From positions 3,860-67,859 of the forward strand of contig NZ_RKLT01000017.1 in assembly GCF_019599505.1 (NCBI RefSeq): DNA of 64,000 bases. Direction: 5' to 3'. Shown in pieces: positions 43,142 through 50,877 of the stretch. The notes under the pieces were generated by a model that had not been told where the DNA came from, searched no databases, and was given only the letters and a program-made list of their open reading frames with translations. Made by a program: the position numbers and the translations under genes. How positions within the stretch are numbered: position 1 is the first letter of the stretch; each line of letters begins with the position of its first letter. This stretch comes from Haloarcula nitratireducens (GTDB taxonomy: Archaea > Halobacteriota > Halobacteria > Halobacteriales > Haloarculaceae).

Positions 43142-43708
43142 ATGGCAGACGTTTCGCTCCCTCACGACGCGAAGGCCGGCCCGACGAAGTCGGAAGTCAG
43201 GGCGGTCCTCCTCGATAAACTCGCTCTCGGACCGACCGACCACTTCGCCGAAGTCGGCTCCTGTACGGGTGCCGTCACCGTCGAGGCGGCGCGCCGAGCC
43301 GGCCGAGTCACCGCACTCGAACGCAAGGCCGAGAGACTGCGGGTCACCGAACGGAACCTCGAAGCGAACGACACCGATGCGGACGTGACCCTCCGCGAGG
43401 CGGCAGCGCCGGACGGGTTGCCCGACGACGCCGACGCCCTGTTTCTCGGCGGCAGCCGGAATTACGAGGACGTTCTGGACCACGCGGTCGAGACTGGTGT
43501 GGACCGGCTCGTGATGAACGTCTCCCGCCTCGAAGTCGCCGGCGCGGCGGCGGACGCGTTCCGCGAGCGGGAGCTGCTCGACGAGATCGTCCAGTTCCAG
43601 GTGAGCCACGGCTACGAACTCGCCGGAGCGACGAGCTTCGACTCGCAGAACCCGGTGTACATGCTGGTCGGGTCCACGACGCGCGCGGCGGACGGGGGAA
43701 GTCGATGA
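43142..43708 (+). CDS. cbiT: Cobalt-precorrin-6B C15-methyltransferase (decarboxylating), CbiT
   Basis: A 188-residue Rossmann-type SAM methyltransferase. KAGPTKSEVRAVLLDKL is the CbiT N-terminal signature (substrate entry), and AEVGSCTGAVTVEAAR is the SAM loop (family G-C-G-T-G, here S-C-T-G). ALERKAERLRVTERNLEAN completes it. It methylates C15 and decarboxylates the C12 acetate of the corrin ring. I chose the ATG at 43142 because of promoter spacing and the family start; 43097 would add residues overlapping the promoter. Its stop overlaps the cbiL ATG (ATGA). First gene of the long cbi operon. Confidence 0.9.
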   Translation: MADVSLPHDAKAGPTKSEVRAVLLDKLALGPTDHFAEVGSCTGAVTVEAARRAGRVTALERKAERLRVTERNLEANDTDADVTLREAAAPDGLPDDADALFLGGSRNYEDVLDHAVETGVDRLVMNVSRLEVAGAAADAFRERELLDEIVQFQVSHGYELAGATSFDSQNPVYMLVGSTTRAADGGSR

Positions 43709-44541
43709 CGCTCTACGGCGTCGGCCTCGGCCCGGGCCGGTCGGATCTGGTGACGGTTCGCGGACGGCGAGTCCTCGACGACGCGGACGTGGTCTACTCT
43801 CCCGGCCGCCTCTCGCGGTCGGTCGCCACCGAGCACGCCCCCGAGGCCCGCATCGGCGACCTCGACTTCCCGATGACGCGCGACGCCGAGAAGCTTCGGT
43901 CGGCGTGGAAGACGGCGGCGGCGGAGATAGCGCCGACCGCCCGCGACGGGACCGCGGCGTTCGTCACGCTCGGCGATCCGAACGTCTACTCCACGTTCGG
44001 CCACCTCCGGCGGACGATGGCGGCGTTCCATCCCGACGTCGAACTCGAGGTCGTCCCCGGCGTCAGCGCCGTGACGGCCTTCGCGACCGCGCTGGGCGTC
44101 GAGATCACCGCCGGGTCGAGCATCGCTCTGCGGGAGGCCGACGGCGGCGTCTCGCCGACCGGCCCCGACCGGATGGTGCTGTTCAAGGTGACCGACGCCC
44201 CGGCGACCAACGAGGGACTGGTCGAGGCCGGCTACGACGTCGTCTACGGCCGCCGCCTGTTCATGGAACAGGGCGAGACGCTCGTCACCGACGACCCGAC
44301 CGAGATCGACGAGCGAGACTACTACACGCTGGCCTACGCGGAGCGGCCCGAAGCCCGCGTCGAACAGGCCACCGACGCTTTCCTCGAATCGGCCGACGAG
44401 AACGGCGTCGTCTCCGACGGGGGCGAGACGGACGGCGCGAGACGGCCCTCGCTGGAACGGCAACTCAACGGCGGCGAATCGAATATCGCTCGGCGGGAAC
44501 GATCTGAGAGCGAACTCTGCGGCGACGAGGTGCGGCGATGA
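43705..44541 (+). CDS. cbiL: Cobalt-factor II C20-methyltransferase, CbiL
   Basis: A 278-residue tetrapyrrole methylase. The N-terminal LYGVGLGPGRSDLVTVRG and the mid-protein AAFVTLGDPNVYSTFGH are typical, and VVPGVSAVTAFATALGVEIT is the substrate/SAM loop. It adds a methyl at C20 of cobalt-factor II. The last ~45 residues after the methylase domain are a charged, low-complexity tail. Start and stop both overlap neighbours by four bases (ATGA), so translation is coupled to cbiT and cbiF. Confidence 0.9.
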   Translation: MTLYGVGLGPGRSDLVTVRGRRVLDDADVVYSPGRLSRSVATEHAPEARIGDLDFPMTRDAEKLRSAWKTAAAEIAPTARDGTAAFVTLGDPNVYSTFGHLRRTMAAFHPDVELEVVPGVSAVTAFATALGVEITAGSSIALREADGGVSPTGPDRMVLFKVTDAPATNEGLVEAGYDVVYGRRLFMEQGETLVTDDPTEIDERDYYTLAYAERPEARVEQATDAFLESADENGVVSDGGETDGARRPSLERQLNGGESNIARRERSESELCGDEVRR

Positions 44542-45422
44542 ACGGCGACGCCGAGACGGACCCGCAGGCGGCTATCGACGCCGCGGCGAGCGACCGGGAC
44601 GAACGGGTGTACGAACACGGCGCCGGCGACGAACAGGAGGGTATCCCCTTTGTCGGCGCCGGCCCGGGCGACCCGCGTCTGCTGACCGTCGCCGGCCGGG
44701 AACTACTCTCTGACGCCGACCTGGTCGTCCACGCCGGGTCGCTGGTCAACAGCGAACTGCTGGCGGAGTACTGCGCGGACGCCGAGACGGTCTCCTCCAT
44801 CGGCAAGGACCTCGAAGAGCTGATTCCGCTGATGCGCGACGCCCACGAGCGCGGCGAGACGGTCGTCCGACTACACAGCGGCGACCCGGCCATCTACGGC
44901 GCGGCCTTAGAACAGATGGACGCGCTGGAACACGAGGGCGTCCCGACGTACATCGTTCCCGGCGTCACCTCGGCGTTCGCCGCCAGCGCCACCCTCAGAA
45001 CGCAACTGACGCTGAACGAGGTCGCCAACCACGTCGCGTTCACCCGTCCCCAGGGGGAGACGCTGGACGAAGACGAGGACCACATCTCGGAGTTCGTCGG
45101 GATGGGCGACGTGACGACCTGCATCTATCTGGGGACCCACGCCGTGAGCGAGACGATGGACCGACTGCTGGACGACGGCCACGACCCGGAGACGCCCGTG
45201 GCCGCGGTGTATCACGCCTCGTGGCCCGACGAGGACGTCATCGAGGGGACGATCGAGACCATCGGGGAGAAACTGGAAGCGGCCGGCTATCGCGCCTCTG
45301 CGATGGTCGTCGTCGGCGACGCGGTCGGCGGCGAGGAGTACGAGCGCTCGTTCCTCTACGGCGAGTGGGCCAGCGGCGGTGGCGGCGGAGACGGCGGCGA
45401 CTCACAGGAGGCTGACGACTGA
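44538..45422 (+). CDS. cbiF: Cobalt-precorrin-4 C11-methyltransferase, CbiF
   Basis: A 294-residue tetrapyrrole methylase. A ~30-residue acidic extension precedes IPFVGAGPGDPRLLTVAG. VHAGSLVNSELL is diagnostic for the C11 enzyme, RLHSGDPAIYGAALEQMD and VPGVTSAFAASATL follow, and TRPQGETL is the late loop. It methylates C11. The tail ends with a Gly-rich stretch. Its stop shares one base with the cbiG ATG (TGATG). Confidence 0.92.
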   Translation: MNGDAETDPQAAIDAAASDRDERVYEHGAGDEQEGIPFVGAGPGDPRLLTVAGRELLSDADLVVHAGSLVNSELLAEYCADAETVSSIGKDLEELIPLMRDAHERGETVVRLHSGDPAIYGAALEQMDALEHEGVPTYIVPGVTSAFAASATLRTQLTLNEVANHVAFTRPQGETLDEDEDHISEFVGMGDVTTCIYLGTHAVSETMDRLLDDGHDPETPVAAVYHASWPDEDVIEGTIETIGEKLEAAGYRASAMVVVGDAVGGEEYERSFLYGEWASGGGGGDGGDSQEADD

Positions 45423-46393
45423 TGAGCACGGACAACGACACAGACTCCGGTTCGAACAGTTGCAAAGCGCCCGACTCGGACGGCGAGGTGGCCGAAGACA
45501 TCGCCATCGTCGCCTTCGAGCGGAAGATGGACACCGCCGAGGAGATCGTCGACGGTATCGGCGACCGCTACGAGTCGGTCGAGATCCTGGCGTACCACGG
45601 CGACGTCTTCGAGGAGCACTGGGGGGAGTACGACTGCTTCGTCGGGTTGATGGCGAGCGGCATCGCCATGCGCAAGACCGCCCATCTGCTCGACGACAAG
45701 TGGGACGACCCCGCCATCTGCGTCGTCGACGAGGAACTGACGTGGGCGATTCCCATCACCGGCGGCCACCACGGCGCGAACCAGGTCGCCGACGACCTGG
45801 CGAGCATGGGCGCGGTCCCGGCGATGACCACCGCCAGCGAGGCGGCGGGCAAGCAGGGCGTCGAGAAGCAGGCGAAGGCGCTCGACGCCCACGTCGTCAA
45901 CGGCGACTCGACGGTCGCCACGAACCTCGCCGTGCTGGACGACGAACTCGGCCCCGTCGAGCGCCTCGACGGGCCGAAGGCGGTGCTCGTCGACGACGAC
46001 GTGAGCGTCCTCGAGCGCAACGGCGACGACGGCGTCGTCCTCGGTTGCGGGAGCGTCGCGGGCGCGGACGTCGAGCAGTTCCACGAGGCGTGGGATAGAG
46101 CGCTCGACGCGGCCGACTGCGACCGCGAGGACGTCGAGTTCGTCGCTACGGGCACCCGGAAGGCCGACGAAGAGGGCATGCTCGCCGCCGCCGAGGAGTG
46201 GGGACTCGGCGTCGTCGCCTTCGAGAAGGGGACGCTGGCGGAGTTCGAAGGTCCCTCGCCCTCCCGCTCGAAGGAGCTCATCGGCTGGCCGGGCATCGCG
46301 GAGTCGTCGGCCATCGCCGGCGGCCGGGAGCACGAGCTGCTGGCCGAGAAGGCGCGCTACGACGAGGCCGTGACGGTGGCGATCGGCCGATGA
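45422..46393 (+). CDS. cbiG: Cobalt-precorrin-5A hydrolase, CbiG
   Basis: A 323-residue CbiG protein, which opens the delta-lactone and releases acetaldehyde from cobalt-precorrin-5A. The N-terminal domain has CFVGLMASGIAMRKTAHLL. The central segment VDEELTWAIPITGGHHGANQ is the family hallmark. The C-terminal CbiG/CobE-like part is GCGSVAGADVEQF through VATGTRKADEEGM. It begins right at the end of cbiF and overlaps cbiH1 by four bases. Confidence 0.92.
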   Translation: MSTDNDTDSGSNSCKAPDSDGEVAEDIAIVAFERKMDTAEEIVDGIGDRYESVEILAYHGDVFEEHWGEYDCFVGLMASGIAMRKTAHLLDDKWDDPAICVVDEELTWAIPITGGHHGANQVADDLASMGAVPAMTTASEAAGKQGVEKQAKALDAHVVNGDSTVATNLAVLDDELGPVERLDGPKAVLVDDDVSVLERNGDDGVVLGCGSVAGADVEQFHEAWDRALDAADCDREDVEFVATGTRKADEEGMLAAAEEWGLGVVAFEKGTLAEFEGPSPSRSKELIGWPGIAESSAIAGGREHELLAEKARYDEAVTVAIGR

Positions 46394-47322
46394 GTCGAAC
46401 GAGCGACGACGGCGAAACGGCCTCGACCGCGGACGCGGCGAGCGAGCGAGCCGACTACGGGACGCTGTACGTCGTCGGCATCGGCCCCGGACTCCCCCAC
46501 GACATGACCCAGCGGGCGGGCGAGGTCATCCGACGCGCCGACACCGTCATCGCGTCGAACCTGTACCAGGAGTTCCTGCGGAAAGACGGGACGCTCCCGC
46601 CGGAATCGGCCGCCGTCGAGGGCGTCGCCGACGACGGCGAGATCGCCGACGAGGAGGGGGCCGTTCTGGAGCGACCCGACGGGACGCGACAGACGCTCGT
46701 CCGCTCCTCGATGGGCAAGCAGGTCGAACTCGCCCGCGAGGCGTTCGAACGGGTTCGCGCCGGGGAAGACGTGGCGCACGTCTCCGGCGGCGATCCGAAC
46801 GTCTACGGGAAGTCCGACCTGCTGTTCACGATGGCCGACGCCGAGGGCGCCGCCGACGTCCCCATCGAGATCGTCCCCGGCGTGACCGCCGCGCTCTCGA
46901 GCGCGGCGAACCTCGGCGCGCCGCTGTCGAACGACTTCTGTACGATCTCGCTGTCCGACAAGTGGCGCGGCTGGGACGAGATCGAGGAGAAGCTCCGGGC
47001 GGCGGCCGTCAGCGGCTTCGTCGTCGTGCTGTACAACTGCTGGCGCGACTACGAGCGGGCGGTCGCGGTGTTGCGCGAGGAGCGAGCCGACGACGCGCCC
47101 GCCGCCATCGTCAACGACGCCGGCCGCGGCGCGGCCGGCCGGAACTTAGACGACGAGACGGAGACGATCACGACGCTCGGCGAACTTCCCGAGCACAGCG
47201 AGGAGGTCGGCGGCATGGGCTCGTCCATCGTCGTCGGCACCCACGAGACCGACGTCTGGGAGAACGACTACCGCGAGTTTCTCGTCACCCCGCGCGGCGG
47301 GCGTGACGTGGAGGATTTCTGA
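46390..47322 (+). CDS. cbiH: Cobalt-precorrin-3B C17-methyltransferase, CbiH copy 1
   Basis: A 310-residue tetrapyrrole methylase with a ~25-residue acidic leader, then LYVVGIGPGLPHDMTQRAGE, VAHVSGGDPNVYGKSDLLF, IVPGVTAALSSAANLGAPLS and VVLYNCWRDYERA. It methylates C17 with ring contraction. The second CbiH follows after three bases; having two CbiH paralogues in tandem is usual in haloarchaea, but the division of labour is not established to my knowledge. Confidence 0.9.
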   Translation: MSRTSDDGETASTADAASERADYGTLYVVGIGPGLPHDMTQRAGEVIRRADTVIASNLYQEFLRKDGTLPPESAAVEGVADDGEIADEEGAVLERPDGTRQTLVRSSMGKQVELAREAFERVRAGEDVAHVSGGDPNVYGKSDLLFTMADAEGAADVPIEIVPGVTAALSSAANLGAPLSNDFCTISLSDKWRGWDEIEEKLRAAAVSGFVVVLYNCWRDYERAVAVLREERADDAPAAIVNDAGRGAAGRNLDDETETITTLGELPEHSEEVGGMGSSIVVGTHETDVWENDYREFLVTPRGGRDVEDF

Positions 47323-47325
47323 ACT

Positions 47326-48291
47326 ATGAGCACGGACGACACTACCGACGCGAGCACAGAGAGCGAATCGAGATGCGGCGGCGCGACCGCCGACAGCGAG
47401 TCGAAGTGCGGCGGTGCGACGGCGGAGACGAGCGCGAACGCCGAGTCGAAGTGCGGCGCGACCTCGGATGGGTCCGACGAGGAGGAAGTCGGTGCCACCG
47501 TCGAGGACTTCGACGCGGACCCCGGCCGACTCGTCGCGGTCGGTCTCGGTCCCGGTCAGCCCGAGGGGATGACCGCGAAGGCCCGCTCGGCGCTCGCCGA
47601 CGCCGAGCACATCGTCGGCTACACCACCTACGTCGAACTGCTTCCCGACGAGATCGTCGAGGGAGCGGAGGACATATACGACACGCCGATGTGCGGCGAA
47701 GTCTCGCGCACCGAGGAGGCCATCGACCGGGCGCTCGCGGGCAACAGCGTCGCCATCATCGGCAGCGGCGACCCGAACGTCTACGCGCTGGCCGGGCTCG
47801 CTCTCGAAATCGTCGAGTCGAAGGGCGCGACCGCGTCGATGCTCGACTTCGACGTGGTCCCGGGCGTCCCGGCGGCCCAGTCGTGTGCGGCCCGCGTCGG
47901 CGCGCCGCTGGTCAACGATACCGTCTCCATCTCGCTGTCGGACCACCTCACGGACATGCCGACCATCGAGTCACGGCTCCACGCCGCCGCCAAGGAGGGG
48001 TTCACAATCAGCGTCTACAACCCCTGGAGCCGCAAGCGACGCGACAACTACGCGAAGTGCTGCGAGATCCTGCTGGAACACCGCGACCCCGAGACGCCCG
48101 TCGGCGTCGTCCACGCCGCCGGTCGCGAGGACGAGCGCATCGAGATAGTGGAGCTCGGCGACTTACCGGACCTCGGCGAGACCGACCTCGTGGACATGAC
48201 GACGACGCTGCTGGTCGGCAACGAGGACACGTACGTCTGGGACGACCGCATGGTGACCCCGCGCGGATACGAGACGAAGTACGACTACTGA
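47326..48291 (+). CDS. cbiH: Cobalt-precorrin-3B C17-methyltransferase, CbiH copy 2, with a Cys-repeat N-terminus
   Basis: A 321-residue methylase. The catalytic part begins near residue 65 (RLVAVGLGPGQPEGMTAKA) with VAIIGSGDPNVYALAG, VVPGVPAAQSCAARVGAPL and ISVYNPWSRKRRDNYAKC. Before it lies a ~60-residue acidic extension. The extension holds three imperfect repeats around single cysteines: SRCGGAT, SKCGGAT and SKCGAT (residues ~17, ~28, ~44). The extension is not part of the methylase fold. It could bind a metal (cobalt or an iron-sulfur cluster) or dock another subunit. The ferredoxin gene follows two bases after the stop. Confidence 0.9.
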   Translation: MSTDDTTDASTESESRCGGATADSESKCGGATAETSANAESKCGATSDGSDEEEVGATVEDFDADPGRLVAVGLGPGQPEGMTAKARSALADAEHIVGYTTYVELLPDEIVEGAEDIYDTPMCGEVSRTEEAIDRALAGNSVAIIGSGDPNVYALAGLALEIVESKGATASMLDFDVVPGVPAAQSCAARVGAPLVNDTVSISLSDHLTDMPTIESRLHAAAKEGFTISVYNPWSRKRRDNYAKCCEILLEHRDPETPVGVVHAAGREDERIEIVELGDLPDLGETDLVDMTTTLLVGNEDTYVWDDRMVTPRGYETKYDY

Positions 48292-48293
48292 CG

Positions 48294-48608
48294 ATGTATC
48301 GAGTCACTATCGACCGCGAGGCCTGTGACGGCGTCTTCGCCTGTCTCGTCCGCGACGACCGGTTCGTGGAGGATAGCGCGGAGCGAAGCTCCGCGGACCA
48401 TTCGAGCGGGCAGCGCCCGCGAGAAGACGGCGAGGGGCTGGCGGCCCTCGAAGTGGACGACGAGCTAACCCTCGCGGCGACGTTCGAGGACGACCGGCGA
48501 GCAGACGCCGAGAGTGCGGCCGCGGCCTGCCCGCTCGACGCCATCAGCGTCGAGGACGCGACGGACGAACACACAGCCACCGCCGGCGTCGGGGAGGGCG
48601 AGCCGTGA
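48294..48608 (+). CDS. Small ferredoxin of the cobalamin operon
   Basis: A 104-residue ferredoxin-like protein. The cluster motif is split: CDGVFAC (CX5C) near residue 10, and AAACPLDAI near residue 75. Three cysteines in the CX5C...CP pattern suggest a [3Fe-4S] cluster. Between them is a ~30-residue Ser/Glu/Gly insert coded by two DNA hairpins. It probably passes electrons to a reductive step of corrin-ring synthesis (for instance cobalt reduction or a ring reductase). Its TGA overlaps the GTG start of the next gene. Confidence 0.82.
   Translation: MYRVTIDREACDGVFACLVRDDRFVEDSAERSSADHSSGQRPREDGEGLAALEVDDELTLAATFEDDRRADAESAAAACPLDAISVEDATDEHTATAGVGEGEP
48377..48420. repeat. Two GC hairpins inside the ferredoxin gene
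   Basis: CGCGGAGC-GAA-GCTCCGCG at 48377-48395 (perfect 8-base arms) and GCGGGC-AGC-GCCCGC at 48406-48420 (6-base arms). They encode the hydrophilic linker between the two cysteine blocks. They look like an in-frame palindromic insertion of the kind seen in some haloarchaeal genes. Confidence 0.7.
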
Positions 48609-49264
48609 GCGCCGAGATCGGTGCGCCGAGCGACATGCTGGCGGCCCACCCGGAGACGGCGTACTTCTGGGGGCGCGTCGCCGGCGACGGCGACTGCGAG
48701 GACGGCTGTGTCACGGTGCGGACGACCGACGAGGCGGCGGCCGACAGACTCGTGGCCATCGCGGGAGCCGAGCGGACCGACCGCCGGACGGTCGAACGGA
48801 ACTACGCACACGACACGTCGGTAACGCGTCGCGAGGACGAGTACACCGTCCAGGTCCTCGGTCCCCTCGCCGAACGCGCAAGCGGGGCGCTCGGCCTCCC
48901 GTTCGACGGGGAATCGGGCGGGTACCGGCTCGATCCGCTGACCGAGTACGACCGGGAGTTGCTCCGGGGGCTCGTCGAGGCCTGCGGAACGGTGTGCTTC
49001 AAAGCGGACGACGACGCCGTCGGCCTCTCGTTCGTCCACGAGGACAGGACCCTCCTCTCGACGGTGCAGTCGCTGCTCGACGGGGTTCCCGTGACCGCGC
49101 CGTACGGCGAGCCGTCCGCGGCGTCGTCGGGTCACTGGTTCGGCGTCGACGACGCGGCGGTCCCGGCCGTGGGCGACTGGCTGTACGAGGGCAGCGAAGC
49201 TACTGGGCTGTTCGCGCCCAGTCGGCGGCGAAAGCTCGAACAGAGCATCGAGCGGGTCCGATGA
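48605..49264 (+). CDS. LAGLIDADG-fold protein embedded in the cobalamin operon
   Basis: A 219-residue protein with two LAGLIDADG-like halves. The first helix reads YFWGRVAGDGDCEDG (residues ~18-32), followed by the usual VTVRTTDEAAADRLVAIAGA strand-helix. The second reads DRELLRGLVEACGTVCF (residues ~118-134) and ends with WLYEGSEATGL and SRRRKLEQ, as in homing endonucleases. The catalytic acid is present in half one (GDGD) but the second has Cys in place of Asp (EACG), so DNA cutting is doubtful. It starts with GTG overlapping the ferredoxin stop, and its stop overlaps the cbiX start, so it is translationally coupled. This suggests a domesticated role, for example DNA binding or regulation. 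I know no described function. Confidence 0.72.
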   Translation: MSAEIGAPSDMLAAHPETAYFWGRVAGDGDCEDGCVTVRTTDEAAADRLVAIAGAERTDRRTVERNYAHDTSVTRREDEYTVQVLGPLAERASGALGLPFDGESGGYRLDPLTEYDRELLRGLVEACGTVCFKADDDAVGLSFVHEDRTLLSTVQSLLDGVPVTAPYGEPSAASSGHWFGVDDAAVPAVGDWLYEGSEATGLFAPSRRRKLEQSIERVR

Positions 49265-50481
49265 GCGAAGCCACCGCCGCTCCCGCGCTCGACGACGAGG
49301 CGATCCTGCTGGCCGGCCACGGGTCGCGCCGCGAGAAGTCCAACGAACAGGTCCGCGAGTTGGCCGCGGAACTCGAAGGCAGGCTGAGAATCCCGGTCGA
49401 CGCGGCGTTCCTCGAACTCGCGGAGCCCGCTATCGACGACGCTATCGCCGGACTCGCGGCGACCGTCTCGCAGGTGACGGTCGTCCACCTCTCGCTGTTC
49501 GCCGCGAGCCACGTCAAGAACGACGTCCCGCTGGCGGTCACGCAGGCCCGCGAGTCTCACCCCGACCTGACTATCAATAACGGCGCGCATCTGGGGCTCC
49601 ATCCGGCGCTCCTGGATCTGCTCGACGACCGCGCGACCGCCGTCGAAGCGGAACTGGGCGTCGACCGCGAGGCGGACGAGGTCTCCGTCGTCGTCTGTGC
49701 GCGAGGGTCGTCGGACCCGGACGCCAACGCCGACGTCCACAAACTCGCCCGCCTCCTCTACGAGGGCCGGGCGTTCGACCGCTGCGAGGCGTCGTTTATC
49801 GGCGTCACCGAGCCGCTGCTCTCCGAAACGCTCCACGACGTCGCCAAGACGCGTCCCGACGCCGTCGTCGTCCTGCCGTACATGCTCGGCGACGGCGTGC
49901 TGACCGGGCGAATCAAAGAGGGCGCGCGAGAGTTCGACGCGGAGTACCCCTACGTCGACGCCGCGCCGGGCGAACCGCTCGGTACCGACCCGCGACTGCT
50001 GGACGTGCTCGGCGACCGCTGGCAGGAGGCCCGGACGGGCAGCGTCGAGATGTCCTGTGACACCTGTAAGTACAAGGTCGAACTCGACGGCTACGAGGAC
50101 GATAAGGGCGGGGCGCGGGCGATGCTCCGGGCGCTGACCCATCAGGCCGAACACGCGGACCGCGAGGACGTCGCCGACGACCCGCACGTCCACGACGCCC
50201 CCGAGAAGCACGTCGCGGTCTGTACGAACCAGACCTGCGCCGCCGACGGCGCGCCCGCGGTCCTCGAACGGCTGCGGCAGGCCGCCCGCGGCAGCGACCG
50301 GTGCGACGCCCGAATCACGCGGTCGTCCTGTCTGGGCCGCTGCGGCGAGGGACCGATGGCCGCCGTCTACCCCGACGGCGTCTGGTACGGCGACCTCGAC
50401 GAGGAGGACGCCGAGACCGTCGTCGCGTCCCATCTCGACCGCGACCGAATCGCGAGCGAACTGGTCGACCAAACGCTGTAA
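49261..50481 (+). CDS. cbiX: Sirohydrochlorin cobaltochelatase CbiX fused to a [2Fe-2S] ferredoxin domain
   Basis: A 406-residue protein. Residues ~1-250 hold the CbiX chelatase fold: LLAGHGSRREKSNEQ and LFAASHVKNDVP carry the metal-binding histidines, and LPYMLGDGVLTGRI is typical. A CDTCKYK motif follows near residue 263. The C-terminal ~110 residues are a thioredoxin-like [2Fe-2S] ferredoxin (CTNQTCAADG ... SSCLGRCGEGP). It inserts cobalt early, into sirohydrochlorin. The cluster may sense or supply electrons; its need in catalysis is unclear. Overlaps the LAGLIDADG gene by four bases and precedes DUF3209 by 24 bases. Confidence 0.92.
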   Translation: MSEATAAPALDDEAILLAGHGSRREKSNEQVRELAAELEGRLRIPVDAAFLELAEPAIDDAIAGLAATVSQVTVVHLSLFAASHVKNDVPLAVTQARESHPDLTINNGAHLGLHPALLDLLDDRATAVEAELGVDREADEVSVVVCARGSSDPDANADVHKLARLLYEGRAFDRCEASFIGVTEPLLSETLHDVAKTRPDAVVVLPYMLGDGVLTGRIKEGAREFDAEYPYVDAAPGEPLGTDPRLLDVLGDRWQEARTGSVEMSCDTCKYKVELDGYEDDKGGARAMLRALTHQAEHADREDVADDPHVHDAPEKHVAVCTNQTCAADGAPAVLERLRQAARGSDRCDARITRSSCLGRCGEGPMAAVYPDGVWYGDLDEEDAETVVASHLDRDRIASELVDQTL

Positions 50482-50505
50482 GCGACTCTATCCACCACAC
50501 GATAC

Positions 50506-50877
50506 ATGAGCTGTTACGAAATCGAGGCCCTCCGACTGGGCCTCATGAACGTCCTCGGTACCGAAGACGAACACGCGCGCCGGCACGCGGAACGAGAGCT
50601 GGACGGTCACATGACCGGCCCGATAGAAGCGCTGGCGAACGCGGAGACGCTCGCGGCCGTCGAGCGCCACCTCGACGCCGCGCTCGTGGACCTGGAGGAG
50701 GAGATCGCGCGGGCGGACGCGGACACCGACGAGTACGACTACATGCGCGGGCGACTCGTCGCCGTTCGGGACGCCGAGCGAGCGGTGAGTCGAATCACGG
50801 CGCAGGGCGAGGACGTCCTCTCGGGTCTCGGCGAGGCCCACGACGTGCTCCACGAGGCGTTCCCGGTCGATGAGTAG
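50506..50877 (+). CDS. DUF3209 family protein
   Basis: A 123-residue, all-helical, acidic protein starting MSCYEIEALRLGLMNVLG, which is the signature of the DUF3209 family found in haloarchaeal cobalamin clusters. No enzymatic motif is visible; the single N-terminal cysteine with nearby histidines could be a metal contact. It lies between cbiX and the beta-propeller gene, overlapping the latter by eight bases. A role in cobalt delivery or complex assembly is only guessed from position. Confidence 0.85.
   Translation: MSCYEIEALRLGLMNVLGTEDEHARRHAERELDGHMTGPIEALANAETLAAVERHLDAALVDLEEEIARADADTDEYDYMRGRLVAVRDAERAVSRITAQGEDVLSGLGEAHDVLHEAFPVDE

Noticed and set aside
48605..49264. Intein or group I intron explaining the LAGLIDADG motifs
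   Set aside because: The gene has its own overlapping start and stop and splits no host protein; no intein splice residues flank it.
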